Shown here: piece after piece, positions 7,227-16,684 of the stretch | Layout: every line of letters begins with the position of its first letter | How positions within the stretch are numbered: position 1 is the first letter of the stretch | Assembly (NCBI RefSeq): GCF_000372525.1 | Contig: NZ_AQUR01000080.1 | Location: 25,515-89,514, forward strand | Reading direction: 5' to 3' | Length of the DNA: 64,000 nt | Source of the DNA: Cupriavidus neocaledonicus | Lineage (GTDB): Bacteria > Pseudomonadota > Gammaproteobacteria > Burkholderiales > Burkholderiaceae | The notes under the pieces: model-generated | Seen by the model: the letters and a program-made list of their open reading frames with translations, nothing else | Told to the model about the DNA's origin: nothing | Database searches by the model: none | Made by a program: the position numbers and the translations under genes

Positions 7227-9293
7227 ATGAGCCTGAACCGCATGAGCCCGTCGGAACAGCGGGCCGCGTATCTGCTGATCTTCGCCGGCTGCGAGGCCGA
7301 GCCCGACCGCTTCACCAGCGACCTGCCGGTCAGCTCCGAAGTCTGGCTGCTGTATGCGTCCGGCGAATCGTTCGAGGTGCCGCGCGGCCTGCTGCTGACG
7401 CCGCACCACGGCGCCGGCATTGCCGCGCTGCGCGCCGCGGTGCTGCGGCGCCTGCCCGGGCTGGCCGGGCCGGCAAGCGAGCAGGCCGGCCAGCGCTTTC
7501 TCGCCGCCAATGAGTCGCACCTGCTGGCGCAGATCGATTTCTTCGACATGCTGCGCCTGCTGCCGCTCACCCCCTGGTGGCAGCGCGAGGTGCGCGCGCC
7601 GATGGCCGGCATCAAGTGGACGCCCGCCGCGCGCAGGGCGCTGGCGCTGAGCCTCACCGGCGATGCGCTGGTGCGCTGGCTGGGCGAGTCGGTGCTGGCC
7701 CATGTCGGCAGCGAGGCGGCGCTGGCGCGCTTCAAGGACATCGGCTACACCGCGGCGCGTACCCGCTTCGGCGGCCTCGCCGCGCCGGCCGGGCAGGCGC
7801 TGGGGCGACTGGTCAATGTCGCCGCGCAGTATGTCGCGCTGACGTTGCTGGGGCTGCGCGACGACAGCTTCCCGCCCGGCGGCCTGACGCGGCGCGTCAC
7901 GCAGTCCAGCCGCCAGGTGCTGGAGACGCTGTGGGACTGCCTGCGCGAGGATCATGCGGAGTCAGCCACGCCGACAGCCGGCATGGCTGCCGGCGAGGTC
8001 GCCGCCGCCACCGCCATCGCGCCGCTATGGCGCATCTCCGTCAACCGGCCGGCCGAGCACGCCGTGTTCGCCTCACGCAAGACCGTCAAGGCCGATGCGG
8101 CTATCCGCGTGTTCGATACCGGCGGGCAAGGCGTGCGCTGGGCGGTGATCGATTCCGGCATCGATGCGCGCCATCCGGCCTTCTTCGATCCGCTCAAGCT
8201 GGACGGGCCGCTGCCGGTGCGCGACGGGCTGATCGCGCCGCTCCTGTCGCGCGTGGTCAGGACGCTGGATTTCACCCGGCTGTCGGCGATCACCAGCGGC
8301 CGCCTGCCGCCCATGCCCAAGGGCAAGCGCGGCCCCGGCGAGGCGGAACTGCGCCAGCGCATCGCCGCGATCGCCGAGGACCTGGCGCATGGCCGTATCA
8401 TCGACTGGTCGGTGATCGAGCCGCTGCTCGAAATCAGCCATGATGACCCCGCGCAGTACGTGGTGCCCGGCGGCAGCCACGGCACCCACGTGGCGGGCAT
8501 CATCGGCGCCGGCTGGCCGGCGTCGGCCTACCTGGCGCGGCCGGACCCGCTGCCGTTGCCCCCCGAGCTGGCAGAAGCCGGCGAGGTCAGCGGCATCTGT
8601 CCGCGCATCGAACTGCTCGACCTGCGCATTTTCGACGCGCAGGGCAGGGGCGACGAGTTCGGCATCCTGGGCGCGCTGCAGTACGTGCGCTGGCTCAACC
8701 AGAGCCGCGACCGGCAGTCGGTGCACGGCATCAACCTGAGCGTGGCGCTGCGCCACGACGTGCGCAGCTACGCCTGCGGCAGCACGCCGGTGTGCGTCGA
8801 ATGCGACCGGCTGGTGGCCAGCGGCGTGATCGTGGTGGCTGCGGCCGGCAACTACGGCTACGACGAGGCGTTCGCCGCCGAACACATGGGCGCCGGCTTC
8901 CGTGGCCAGACCATCACCGATCCCGGCAATGCGCGCGCCGTGATCACGGTGGGCGCGACCCACCGGACCGATCCCTACCGCTTCGGCATCTCCTATTTTT
9001 CCAGCCATGGCCCCACCGGCGATGGCCGCATCAAGCCCGACCTGGTCGCGCCGGGGGAGAAGATCACCTCGACCGTGCCCGGCGGCACGCTGGCGTCGAT
9101 GGATGGCACCAGCATGGCGGCACCCCATGTGTCCGGGGTCGCGGCGCTGCTGCTGTCGCGCAACAATGAACTGATGGGCCAGCCCGAGACCGTCAAGACC
9201 ATCCTGTGCGGCGCCGCCACCGACCTGGGACGCGAGCGCGCCTTCCAGGGGGCGGGGCTGGTCGACGCGCTGCGCGCGCTGCAGCGCGTCTAG
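7227..9293 (+). CDS. S8 (subtilisin-like) serine peptidase with long uncharacterised N-terminal half
   Basis: A 688-residue protein. The catalytic triad is readable: Asp309 in VIDSGIDARHP, His418 in GSHGTHVAGIIG and Ser629 in MDGTSMAAPHVSG, with the oxyanion Asn542 in AAAGNYG. The first 300 residues match no family I recognise. The Asp-to-His distance (109 residues) is far longer than the roughly 30 of classical subtilisins, so a helical insertion rich in charged residues sits between them. There is no signal peptide, so a cytoplasmic location is inferred. ATG 7227 follows a GGGGG stretch; an upstream in-frame ATG at 7164 gives a poor N-terminus. A bidirectional terminator follows the stop. 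Confidence 0.9.
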   Translation: MSLNRMSPSEQRAAYLLIFAGCEAEPDRFTSDLPVSSEVWLLYASGESFEVPRGLLLTPHHGAGIAALRAAVLRRLPGLAGPASEQAGQRFLAANESHLLAQIDFFDMLRLLPLTPWWQREVRAPMAGIKWTPAARRALALSLTGDALVRWLGESVLAHVGSEAALARFKDIGYTAARTRFGGLAAPAGQALGRLVNVAAQYVALTLLGLRDDSFPPGGLTRRVTQSSRQVLETLWDCLREDHAESATPTAGMAAGEVAAATAIAPLWRISVNRPAEHAVFASRKTVKADAAIRVFDTGGQGVRWAVIDSGIDARHPAFFDPLKLDGPLPVRDGLIAPLLSRVVRTLDFTRLSAITSGRLPPMPKGKRGPGEAELRQRIAAIAEDLAHGRIIDWSVIEPLLEISHDDPAQYVVPGGSHGTHVAGIIGAGWPASAYLARPDPLPLPPELAEAGEVSGICPRIELLDLRIFDAQGRGDEFGILGALQYVRWLNQSRDRQSVHGINLSVALRHDVRSYACGSTPVCVECDRLVASGVIVVAAAGNYGYDEAFAAEHMGAGFRGQTITDPGNARAVITVGATHRTDPYRFGISYFSSHGPTGDGRIKPDLVAPGEKITSTVPGGTLASMDGTSMAAPHVSGVAALLLSRNNELMGQPETVKTILCGAATDLGRERAFQGAGLVDALRALQRV

Positions 9294-9314
9294 GGCGCGG
9301 CGGCAACGTGCAAT

Positions 9315-9341
9315 AAAAAAGCCGGCAGTGCCGGCTTTTTT
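9315..9341. terminator. bidirectional Rho-independent terminator
   Basis: A perfect hairpin with GCCGGC arms around AGT, flanked by AAAAAA on the left and TTTTTT on the right. It lies between the convergent subtilase and argC genes and can terminate both. Confidence 0.9.
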
Positions 9342-9361
9342 ATGTGCGGGAACGGCAGGCC

Positions 9362-10309
9362 TCAGGCGCGCAGTCCGCTGGCCTCGTCGGCACCCACATG
9401 CACGTTCATGCATTGGACCGCGGCGCCGGCCGCGCCCTTGCCCAGGTTGTCCAGGCGCGCCACCAGGTTCAGGCGCTCGGCGTTGCCGAACACGAACAGG
9501 TCGACGCGGTTGGTGTCGTTGTTGGCCTGCACGTCGAAGAAACCGCCGTCGAGGTTGTCGGCGCTGTTGTACGGCATCACGCGCACGAACTGCTCGCCTT
9601 CATAGTGCCGGCGATAGATCTCGACGATCTGCTCGGGGCTGACCTTGCGCGCCAGGCGCTCGGCGAACACCGGCACCGTCACCGCCAGGCCCTTCAGGAA
9701 ATTGCCGACGATGGGGTTGAAGATCGGCGCCTGCGCCAGTCCGGCCTGCACGCGCATTTCCGGCAGGTGCTTGTGCTCCAGGCCCAGTGCGTAAGGGCGC
9801 GGGCTGTTCAGCTTCGGGTTACCGCCGGCTTCGAACTCGGCAATCATCGACTTGCCGCCGCCGCTATAGCCGGTCAGCGAGAACGCAGACAGCGGGTAGT
9901 CGGCCGGCAGCACGCCGGCATCCACCAGCGGGCGCACCGCCAGCACGAAGGCGCTGGCGTGGCAGCCCGGCACCGCGATGCGCTTGCTGGCGCGGATCTT
10001 GTCGCGCTGGCCGCGCGCCAGTTCGGGCAGGCCGTAGGCCCAGTTGTCGGCGGTGCGGAACGCCGTGCTGGCGTCGATCACGCAGGTGTCCGGGTTGGTC
10101 ACCAGCGACACCGCCTCGCGCGAGGCCACGTCGGGCAGGCACAGGAAGGCGACGTCGGCGGCGTTCAGGAAGCGTGCTCGTTCGGCCGGGTCCTTGCGCT
10201 TGTCTTCGGCAATGCGCAGCAGTTCCACGTCGGCACGACCGGAAAGATAGTCAAGCAGCCGGAGACCGGTGGTGCCTTCCTGACCATCGACGAACACTTT
10301 GAAAACCAT
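9362..10309 (-). CDS. argC: N-acetyl-gamma-glutamyl-phosphate reductase
   Basis: A 315-residue reductase of the short (type 2) AGPR group. It reduces N-acetylglutamyl phosphate with NADPH in arginine synthesis. The NADP-binding start is [18 protein letters not shown] and the active-site cysteine is C116 in the motif [17 protein letters not shown], typical of this subgroup, follows. The gene is isolated from other arg genes, as is usual in Burkholderiales. It ends at the shared terminator at 9315-9341. Confidence 0.96.
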   Translation of the reverse strand: MVFKVFVDGQEGTTGLRLLDYLSGRADVELLRIAEDKRKDPAERARFLNAADVAFLCLPDVASREAVSLVTNPDTCVIDASTAFRTADNWAYGLPELARGQRDKIRASKRIAVPGCHASAFVLAVRPLVDAGVLPADYPLSAFSLTGYSGGGKSMIAEFEAGGNPKLNSPRPYALGLEHKHLPEMRVQAGLAQAPIFNPIVGNFLKGLAVTVPVFAERLARKVSPEQIVEIYRRHYEGEQFVRVMPYNSADNLDGGFFDVQANNDTNRVDLFVFGNAERLNLVARLDNLGKGAAGAAVQCMNVHVGADEASGLRA

Positions 10310-10459
10310 GGCTGACTCGCTCTTTGAAATGCGGGAATGCGAAACCTCTCCTGCCGGGCGCAGGGGCGAACCCGCATTGTAGCGGGGATGGGGGCCTGTC
10401 GCAGGGGTTTGTACCCATTGGAGTCCTGCGAATTGGCACGGTTCGCAGCTTGCGGGATT

Positions 10460-10474
10460 TAACCTAGTAGGTTA
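10460..10474. promoter_or_regulatory. MqsA-type operator
   Basis: TAACCT-AGT-AGGTTA, an exact inverted repeat. It matches the AACCT-N3-AGGTT palindrome that MqsA binds in the E. coli mqsRA promoter. It ends 6 bases before the mqsR start codon, so binding would cover the promoter or ribosome site of the operon. It is intact although the toxin gene behind it is not. Confidence 0.8.
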
Positions 10475-10480
10475 GTTTAG

Positions 10481-10582
10481 ATGGAGAAGGGGACGGCGCA
10501 TTACAAACTGCGGCATGTGAAGGCCCTGTTGCTCGCGGGCAAGATGGAGATGACGTTTGCGGCGTATTCGCATCCAAGGTAA
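10481..10582 (+). pseudogene. mqsR: truncated mqsR toxin gene (N-terminal remnant)
   Basis: A 33-codon frame beginning MEKGTAHYKLRHVKALLLAG lines up with the start of the MqsR mRNA interferase (E. coli MEKRTPHTRLSQVKKLVNAG). It diverges after about residue 28 and stops at TAA, whereas MqsR is about 98 residues. The catalytic residues of MqsR lie in the missing part, so no toxin activity is expected. About 65 codons appear to be deleted, since only 32 bases separate the stop from mqsA. It keeps the normal toxin-first order and the palindromic operator. The alignment is from memory of the family, not a search. Confidence 0.75.
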
Positions 10583-10614
10583 CAACACCCAGGCGAACAG
10601 CCGGAGGAGGCAAG

Positions 10615-11013
10615 ATGAAGTGTCCCGAGTGCGGTGGCGCGGAACTGGTGGCGGGAATGCGCGACATGCCCTACACGTACCGCGGTGAAACCACGGTGAT
10701 CCCGAATGTATCCGGGCAATGGTGCCCCAAGTGTGGCGAGGGCGTGCTGCCCCGTGACAGCGACTGGGTGAGCGAGGCAATGCTCGCCTTCAACCGGCAA
10801 GTCAATGCCGCCCTCGTCGATCCGGCCTATATCATCCAAGTCCGCAAGAAGCTCCGCCTGGACCAGCGCGAAGCCGCCGAGATCTTTGGCGGAGGCGTGA
10901 ATGCGTTCTCGCGGTACGAGACCGGGCGGACCAAGCCGCCACTTGCGCTGGTGAAGCTGCTGCGGCTGCTGGACCGCCACCCGGAACTGCTGGAGGAAAT
11001 CCGGGCAGCCTGA
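10615..11013 (+). CDS. mqsA: MqsA-family antitoxin / transcriptional regulator
   Basis: A 132-residue two-domain protein. The N-terminal zinc domain has cysteines at 3, 6, 37 and 40, the same positions as in E. coli MqsA. The C-terminal Xre-type helix-turn-helix contains RKKLRLDQREAAEIFGGGVN and FSRYETGRTKPP, nearly the E. coli sequence. It would neutralise MqsR and repress from AACCT-N3-AGGTT palindromes; one such site is intact at 10460-10474. A strong GGAGGAGG lies before the ATG. The partner toxin is truncated, so this is now an orphan antitoxin that may still act as a regulator. Confidence 0.92.
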   Translation: MKCPECGGAELVAGMRDMPYTYRGETTVIPNVSGQWCPKCGEGVLPRDSDWVSEAMLAFNRQVNAALVDPAYIIQVRKKLRLDQREAAEIFGGGVNAFSRYETGRTKPPLALVKLLRLLDRHPELLEEIRAA

Positions 11014-11034
11014 ATCGGCCTGATCATCCCGTTG

Positions 11035-11811
11035 TCAGAGCGGAAAGTTATAGTCGATCGACAGCGGCGCGTGGTCGCTGAATTTCTCGTCCTTGTAGAT
11101 CGAGCACAGCTGCGCGGTGTCGGCGATCTTCGGCGTGGCGAGGTGGTAGTCGATGCGCCAGCCCACGTTTTTCGCATAGGCCTGGCCGCGGTTGCTCCAC
11201 CACGTGTACTGCTCCGGCCGCGGGTCCAGCTTGCGGAACACGTCGACATAGCCGTGCACGTCGAACAGCTCGCCGATCCAGGCGCGCTCTTCCGGCAGGA
11301 AGCCCGAGTTCTTCAGGTTGCCCTTCCAGTTCTTGATGTCGATCTCCTTGTGCGCGATGTTGACGTCACCGCACAGCACGATCTCGCGCCCGCTGGCCTT
11401 GAGCTGCAGCAGGTGCGGCAGGAAGGCTTCCATGAAGCGGAACTTGGCCAGCTGGCGCTCCTCGCCGCTCGAGCCGGACGGCACGTACACCGAAATCACC
11501 GCCAGGTGCGGGTACTGCACTTCAACATAGCGGCCTTCGCTGTCGAACTCGGCATTGCCGAAGCCGGTGATGACCCGCTCGGGCTTGTGGCGCGTGTAGA
11601 GCCCGACGCCGCTGTAGCCCTTCTTTTCGGCGTAATGGAAATAACCGTGGTACCCGTGTGGCGCCAAAAACGCTTCCGTCATGTCGGCGGCCTGTGCCTT
11701 CAGTTCCTGCACACAGACCATGTCTGCGTCCTGCTTGCCCATCCAGTCGAAAAAGCCCTTCTTCGAGGCGGAGCGGATGCCGTTGAGGTTGGCGCTGATA
11801 ATCCGTAACAT
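11035..11811 (-). CDS. xth: exodeoxyribonuclease III
   Basis: A 258-residue AP endonuclease/3'-5' exonuclease of the ExoIII family. Conserved motifs are NLNGIR (residues 8-13), VQELK with the metal-binding Glu36, GDVNIAH in the centre, and the catalytic SDHAPL with His247 near the end. It removes 3' blocks and cuts at abasic sites in base-excision repair. The ATG at 11811 gives the canonical MLRIISANLNGIRSA start. It is divergent from pyrE with only 27 bases between the two start codons, so the promoters must overlap or lie inside the opposite gene. Confidence 0.95.
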   Translation of the reverse strand: MLRIISANLNGIRSASKKGFFDWMGKQDADMVCVQELKAQAADMTEAFLAPHGYHGYFHYAEKKGYSGVGLYTRHKPERVITGFGNAEFDSEGRYVEVQYPHLAVISVYVPSGSSGEERQLAKFRFMEAFLPHLLQLKASGREIVLCGDVNIAHKEIDIKNWKGNLKNSGFLPEERAWIGELFDVHGYVDVFRKLDPRPEQYTWWSNRGQAYAKNVGWRIDYHLATPKIADTAQLCSIYKDEKFSDHAPLSIDYNFPL

Positions 11812-11838
11812 TCGGGGAAATTTTGAATTCAGAGAGAA

Positions 11839-12543
11839 ATGATGACGCAGCAGAATCCGGCCGCCGCGGGTGCAGATCACGCGGGCAATGACCTCAGCCA
11901 GACCTTTATCCGCTTCGCGCTCGACGCAGGCGTGCTGTCGTTCGGCGAATTCGTCACCAAGGCCGGCCGCAAGTCGCCTTACTTCTTCAATGCCGGCCTG
12001 TTCAACCAGGGCGGGATGCTGGGCCAGGTGGCGCAATTCTATGCGAAAACCCTGCTGGCCTCGGGCGTGCAGTTCGACGTGCTGTTCGGGCCGGCGTACA
12101 AGGGCATCACCCTGGCGTCGGCGACGGCGGTGGCGCTGGCCGGCATGGGACGTGATGTCGGCTTCGCGTACAACCGCAAGGAAGCCAAGGATCACGGCGA
12201 AGGCGGCACGCTGGTCGGGGCGAAGCTGCAGGGCAAGGTGGTCATCATCGACGACGTGATCTCCGCCGGCACCTCGGTGCGGGAGTCGGTGAACCTGATC
12301 CGCGCGGCCGGCGCCGAGCCCGCCGCGGTGCTGATCGCGCTGGACCGCATGGAAAAGAGCGGCACCGCCGAGCAGGTCGGCACCCATTCTGCGGTGCAGG
12401 ACGTGCAGCGCGAATTCGGCATCCCGGTGATCGCCATCGCCAGCCTGAAGGACCTGCTGGCCTATCTCGATGCCTCGCAGGACCCCGCGCTGGGCGCGTC
12501 GCGCGCGGCCGTGGCGGCCTATCGTCAGCGCTACGGCGTCTGA
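11839..12543 (+). CDS. pyrE: orotate phosphoribosyltransferase
   Basis: A 234-residue enzyme that joins orotate and PRPP to form OMP in pyrimidine synthesis. The PRPP-binding motif [13 protein letters not shown] is at about residues 134-146, and [11 protein letters not shown] is the orotate-side signature. The N-terminus is about 15 residues longer than in E. coli; ATG 11842 directly follows 11839, so the start may shift by one codon. The pairing xth-pyrE, head to head, is common in Burkholderiales. Confidence 0.96.
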   Translation: MMTQQNPAAAGADHAGNDLSQTFIRFALDAGVLSFGEFVTKAGRKSPYFFNAGLFNQGGMLGQVAQFYAKTLLASGVQFDVLFGPAYKGITLASATAVALAGMGRDVGFAYNRKEAKDHGEGGTLVGAKLQGKVVIIDDVISAGTSVRESVNLIRAAGAEPAAVLIALDRMEKSGTAEQVGTHSAVQDVQREFGIPVIAIASLKDLLAYLDASQDPALGASRAAVAAYRQRYGV

Positions 12544-12559
12544 AACCGTTGAAGAGACC

Positions 12560-12580
12560 GGGCGCTGGCAGCCAGCGCCC
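12560..12580 (+). terminator. hairpin after pyrE (no U-tract)
   Basis: GGGCGCTGG-CAG-CCAGCGCCC is a perfect 9-base stem 17 bases after the pyrE stop. No run of T follows, so it may be an RNA-stabilising or pausing hairpin rather than an intrinsic terminator. Confidence 0.5.
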
Positions 12581-12633
12581 GGAGCGTGGCCGGTAGGCAC
12601 ACGGCTGACTTTCAGACCGGGAGGGAGCGCGGC

Positions 12634-13941
12634 GTGGCGGCAAAGGAGCGGCAGGAAGGGGCAGTGCGGCAGGCGGCAACGCCGTCCCCAACGGCGGAGT
12701 CCGCCGGCAACGGCGAGTCGCTGGCCGAACGCGGCGCCCAGGTGCGGCCGCGCAAGCCGGTGCGCCAGGCCGCCAAGGCCCCCGACCGGCCCGCGCACGA
12801 GGCCTACGCCGTGCGCGCATTGGTGCTGCAGGGCGGCGGCGCGCTCGGCGCCTACCAGGCCGGCGTGTACCAGGGCCTGGCCGATGGCGGCATCTTCCCC
12901 AACTGGGTCGCCGGCATTTCGATCGGCGCCTTGAACGCGGCCATCATCGCCGGCAATCCGCCGCAGCGCCGGGTCGAGCAGTTGCGGGCGTTCTGGGAGC
13001 ACATCTGCGCGCAGCCATGGCTGCCCAGCCTGTCCTACACCTGGTTTGCCGATGAAGCGGCAAGCTGGCCCGAGCCGATGCGGATCTGGTTCGACGGCCT
13101 GCACGCGGCGCGCGCCATGCTGGAGGGCCAGCGCGGCTTCTTCCAGCCGCGCAGCTTGCCGGCGCTGATGTCGCGCTATTCGGATCCGACCCATGCCAGC
13201 TTCTACGACACCAAGCCGCTCAAGGCCACGCTGGAGCGCTTTGCCGACTTCGACCTGATCAACCATCGCCCCGACCTGATGCGGGTCTCGGTGGGCGCGG
13301 TCAATGTCCGCACCGGCAACTTCGCCTACTTCGACAATACCCGCGACAAGCTCTGCGCCGAACATTTCATGGCCTCGGGCGCGCTGCCGCCCGGGTTTCC
13401 GGCGGTGGAGATCGATGGCGAATACTACTGGGACGGCGGGCTGGTCTCGAACACGCCGCTGGCCGAGGTGCTGACCGCGCAGCCGCGCCGGGACGCGCTG
13501 ATCTTCCAGGTCGACCTGTGGAGCGCGCGCGGCAAGCTGCCGCACGACCTGATCGACGTGGCCGAGCGCCAGAAGGACATCCAGTATTCCAGCCGCACGC
13601 GGGCCATCACCGACTATATGCGCGAGCAGCAGAACCTGCGCCGCATGCTCAACGAAGTGATGGCGCTGGTGCCGCAGTCAAAGCGCGACAATGACTGGTA
13701 CCGCCGCGCGGCCGAGCAGTCGTGCGATGCGCGCCGCAACGTGATCCAGTTGATCTACCGCGACAAGTCGTTCGAGAACCTGGCCAAGGACTACCAGTTC
13801 GGCCCGCTGACCATGCACGAGCACTGGACCAGCGGGCTGGAGGATATCCGCCAGACGCTGCGCCATCCGCAATGGCTGGCCATGCCCAGCCGCGAGCAGC
13901 CGTTCGTCACGCACGACGTGCATCGCGGCAACGGCGGCTGA
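12634..13941 (+). CDS. patatin-like phospholipase family protein
   Basis: About 435 residues. The oxyanion motif GGGALGAYQAG begins at residue 67, the nucleophile Ser96 lies in GISIG and the dyad Asp267 in DGG, so the Ser-Asp dyad is complete. The C-terminal third (SRTRAITDYMREQQNLRRML region) resembles the DUF3734 extension found in many bacterial patatins. No signal peptide is seen; the first 60 residues are low-complexity and charged. The GTG at 12634 is chosen for the GGGAGG at 12620-12625; an earlier GTG at 12586 would add 16 residues. It hydrolyses lipid acyl esters; the natural lipid is unknown. Confidence 0.88.
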   Translation: MAAKERQEGAVRQAATPSPTAESAGNGESLAERGAQVRPRKPVRQAAKAPDRPAHEAYAVRALVLQGGGALGAYQAGVYQGLADGGIFPNWVAGISIGALNAAIIAGNPPQRRVEQLRAFWEHICAQPWLPSLSYTWFADEAASWPEPMRIWFDGLHAARAMLEGQRGFFQPRSLPALMSRYSDPTHASFYDTKPLKATLERFADFDLINHRPDLMRVSVGAVNVRTGNFAYFDNTRDKLCAEHFMASGALPPGFPAVEIDGEYYWDGGLVSNTPLAEVLTAQPRRDALIFQVDLWSARGKLPHDLIDVAERQKDIQYSSRTRAITDYMREQQNLRRMLNEVMALVPQSKRDNDWYRRAAEQSCDARRNVIQLIYRDKSFENLAKDYQFGPLTMHEHWTSGLEDIRQTLRHPQWLAMPSREQPFVTHDVHRGNGG

Positions 13942-13966
13942 ACGCGCCTGGCGCGGGGCGCCGGAC

Positions 13967-14776
13967 TCAGTCGATGCGGATGCCGGCCAGTTCCGGACGC
14001 CCCGGCGGATAAGCCGGCTTCAGGTCCGCGAAGACCTTGGTCATGATCTCGGCCACCATCAGGTTGCGATGGGTCTTGGAGTCGGCGGGCACCACGTACC
14101 AGGGGCACTCGGGCGTGCTGGTCGCCATGATGGCGGCCTCGTAGGCATCCATGTAGGCGCTCCAGTGCTTGCGCTCGGCCAGGTCCTGGGTATCGAACTT
14201 CCAGTGCTTCTCGGGGTCCGCCAGGCGCGCCTCGAGCCGCGACTTCTGCTCGTCGCGCGAAATATGCAGGAAGCACTTGATGATGGTGGTGCCGGTCTCG
14301 GTCAGCATCGACTCGAATTCGCGGATCTGGCGGTAGCGCCGTTCGCATTCGGCGGCGTCGATCCAGTCGTGCACGCGCGTGATCAGCACGTCTTCGTAGT
14401 GGCTGCGGTTGAACACCACGATCTCGCCCGACTTCGGCACCTGCAGGTGGATGCGCCACAGGAAATCGCGCGCCAGTTCCTCGGGTGACGGCGCCTTGAA
14501 GCCCACCACGCGGATGCCCAGCGGATCGAAGCTGCGGAACACGCCGCGCACGGTGCCGTCCTTGCCGCTGGTGTCCATGCCCTGCAGCACCACCAGCAGC
14601 TTGCGGCGGTGCTCGGCATAGAAGATGTCCTGCTGCGCGTCGAGCGCGTTGCTCAGCTCGATGATGCGGGCCAGGTCTTCCTCTTTCTTGCCGCACGACA
14701 GCGGCTTGCTGCCCGGCTCGAAGTCGGCAAGGCGGAATCGCTTGCCCGAGGTGATGCGGAAATCGTCCAGCGGCAT
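13967..14776 (-). CDS. ppk2: polyphosphate kinase 2 family protein
   Basis: A 269-residue single-domain PPK2. The Walker A motif GMDTSGKDG is at residues 66-74, and VVFNRSHYEDVLITRVHDW (from residue 120) carries the Walker B/lid region. PPK2 enzymes use polyphosphate to phosphorylate nucleoside mono- or diphosphates. The single-domain length fits class I or III; the class, and hence AMP or ADP preference, is not assigned here. It is convergent with the patatin gene (25 bases apart). Confidence 0.9.
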   Translation of the reverse strand: MPLDDFRITSGKRFRLADFEPGSKPLSCGKKEEDLARIIELSNALDAQQDIFYAEHRRKLLVVLQGMDTSGKDGTVRGVFRSFDPLGIRVVGFKAPSPEELARDFLWRIHLQVPKSGEIVVFNRSHYEDVLITRVHDWIDAAECERRYRQIREFESMLTETGTTIIKCFLHISRDEQKSRLEARLADPEKHWKFDTQDLAERKHWSAYMDAYEAAIMATSTPECPWYVVPADSKTHRNLMVAEIMTKVFADLKPAYPPGRPELAGIRID

Positions 14777-14846
14777 GGGCGCTCCATTCGCGATGATCTG
14801 CGGGATCAGGGAATCGGGCGCCCCGGGACGGTGCTGCCGGGAGGGG

Positions 14847-14866
14847 AAAAAAAGGGGCGCGGCCCC
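14847..14866 (-). terminator. Rho-independent terminator of dapF
   Basis: Read on the minus strand: GGGGC-CGC-GCCCC followed by seven T residues, starting 5 bases after the dapF stop codon. It ends the dapF transcript before ppk2. Confidence 0.85.
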
Positions 14867-14871
14867 TATGG

Positions 14872-15738
14872 TCAGGCCGGCAGGGCCGCCAGGTCAATGC
14901 TGCCTTCGAATACGGTGGTGGCCGGGCCGGTCATGCGCACCGGCGCGGCGCCGCCGTCCCAGGCAATGGTCAGCTCGCCGCCATGGGTGTGAACCCGCAC
15001 CGGCGAATCCAGCAGGTCACGCCGGATGCCGGCCACCACCGCCGCGCAGGCGCCGGTGCCGCAGGCCAGGGTCTCGCCGGCGCCGCGCTCGTAGACGCGC
15101 AGGCGGATGGCGTGGCGGTCCTCGACCTGCATGAAGCCGGCATTGACGCGGTTGGGGAAGGCCGGGTGGTGCTCGATCACCGGGCCGTCCTGCAGCACCG
15201 GGAAGTTCTCCACGTCTTCCACCACCTGCACCGCGTGCGGATTGCCCATCGACACCGCCGAGATCCATTCGGTGCGGCCGTTGACCTCGAGCCCGTACAG
15301 CGTGTCGGCGCCTTCGGCATGCGTGGGCAGGCCTTGCGCGCGGAACGGCACGCGCGCCGGTTCCAGTTCGGGCGCGCCCATGTCGACCGTGACCTGGCCA
15401 TCGTCCTGCAGCGTCAGCGTGATCACGCCGTTCATCACCTCGACGCGCACCGAACGCTTGTCGGTCATGCCCTGCTCGGTGACGAAGCGCACGAAGCAGC
15501 GCGCGCCATTGCCGCAATGCTCGACCTCGCTGCCGTCGGCATTGACGATGCGGTAGCGGAAATCGACGTCGGGGCGCGTCGGCTTCTCGACGATCAGGAT
15601 CTGGTCCGCGCCCACGCCGAAATGCCGGCTGGCGAGCGCGCGCCACTGGGCCGGGGTCAGGTCGATCTGCTGGTGGATGCCGTCGAGCACGACAAAGTCG
15701 TTGCCCGCGCCATGCATCTTGGTGAACTTGAGTTTCAT
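14872..15738 (-). CDS. dapF: diaminopimelate epimerase
   Basis: A 288-residue cofactor-independent racemase that converts LL- to meso-diaminopimelate for lysine and peptidoglycan. The two catalytic cysteines are C75 in HCGNGARCF and C226 in ACGTGAC, each in its conserved context. The N-terminus [20 protein letters not shown] is canonical, fixing the start. It lies downstream of two lipid A acyltransferase genes on the same strand with 52 bases between, the usual Burkholderiales order, and may be cotranscribed with them. Confidence 0.97.
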   Translation of the reverse strand: MKLKFTKMHGAGNDFVVLDGIHQQIDLTPAQWRALASRHFGVGADQILIVEKPTRPDVDFRYRIVNADGSEVEHCGNGARCFVRFVTEQGMTDKRSVRVEVMNGVITLTLQDDGQVTVDMGAPELEPARVPFRAQGLPTHAEGADTLYGLEVNGRTEWISAVSMGNPHAVQVVEDVENFPVLQDGPVIEHHPAFPNRVNAGFMQVEDRHAIRLRVYERGAGETLACGTGACAAVVAGIRRDLLDSPVRVHTHGGELTIAWDGGAAPVRMTGPATTVFEGSIDLAALPA

Positions 15739-15790
15739 GGTGGGGATTGTAGCGGCGCGGCGCCGGACGTGCCGGCGCGCTTGGTAGCGC

Positions 15791-16684
15791 TCAGTAAATC
15801 TCGGGCTCGCCCGGCAGGCGGTGCTTGAAGCGCTTGTGCACCCAATAATACTCAGGCACGCGCGGACGGATGCAGTCCTCGAAAAAGGCGTTCATGCGGC
15901 GCGTGTCGTCGGTCACGCTCGCGCCCGGGTAGTGCTCCCACGCCGGCAGCACGCGCAGCACGTAGCCCTGGTAGTCGGGCAGCATCTCGGTGTAGATCGG
16001 CACCACCCTGGCGCCGGTCAGGCGCGCCAGCCGCGAGACCGAGGTCAGCGTCAGCGCCTGCACGCCGAAGAACGGCACGAATTCCGAATCGCGCTCGCCG
16101 AAGTCCATGTCGGCGATCAGCTGCAGCGCCTCGCCCTTCTTCAGGCAGCGCAGGATGTCGCGCGCGCTGTCGTTGCGCGAGATCATGTTGGCACCAAAGC
16201 GCCCGCGCGCCTGCTTGAGGAAGCCGTCGAACAGCGCGTTCTTCTGCCTGGTATAGAGCGAGGCGCCGGACCGGCCGACATGCTCGCGCAGGTGGATGGT
16301 GAGCCGGATCGCGCCGGCTTCGACGCCCGAGAGGTGCAGCGTCACCAGGATATGCGGCGTGCCGTCGAGTTCGACCAGCCCGGCCTGGTCGTCGATCTGC
16401 ACCCAGCGCCGCATCTGCGCCTCGCTGCCGGTCCAGAAGATGCCGCGCTCGGCAAAGCTGCGGAACAGCAGGCGGAAGCTCTGGCGCGACAGCGCGTCGA
16501 TCTCGGCCTCGGTGCGGTCGGGGAAGCACAGGCGCAGGTTGGCCTGCACCACCTTGCGCCGCTCGCTGGGGATCCGGTACAGCAGGCTGCCCAGCGCCTC
16601 GCCGAAGCGCGCGACGAAGGGGTAGGGCAGTTTGCCCAGCACGGTCAGCAGGCCGATGCCGAGCCACGTGAACACACGGCTCAT
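15791..16684 (-). CDS. lipid A late acyltransferase, LpxL/HtrB family (second of pair)
   Basis: A 297-residue inner-membrane acyltransferase. One N-terminal membrane helix (about residues 5-20) precedes the acyltransferase domain. The catalytic motif H-X4-E appears as HLSGVE (H117, E122). Enzymes of this family add secondary acyl chains to Kdo2-lipid IVA at the cytoplasmic face of the inner membrane. The ATG overlaps the TGA of the upstream paralogue by 4 bases, so the two are translated together. Which chain position it acylates cannot be told. Confidence 0.88.
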   Translation of the reverse strand: MSRVFTWLGIGLLTVLGKLPYPFVARFGEALGSLLYRIPSERRKVVQANLRLCFPDRTEAEIDALSRQSFRLLFRSFAERGIFWTGSEAQMRRWVQIDDQAGLVELDGTPHILVTLHLSGVEAGAIRLTIHLREHVGRSGASLYTRQKNALFDGFLKQARGRFGANMISRNDSARDILRCLKKGEALQLIADMDFGERDSEFVPFFGVQALTLTSVSRLARLTGARVVPIYTEMLPDYQGYVLRVLPAWEHYPGASVTDDTRRMNAFFEDCIRPRVPEYYWVHKRFKHRLPGEPEIY

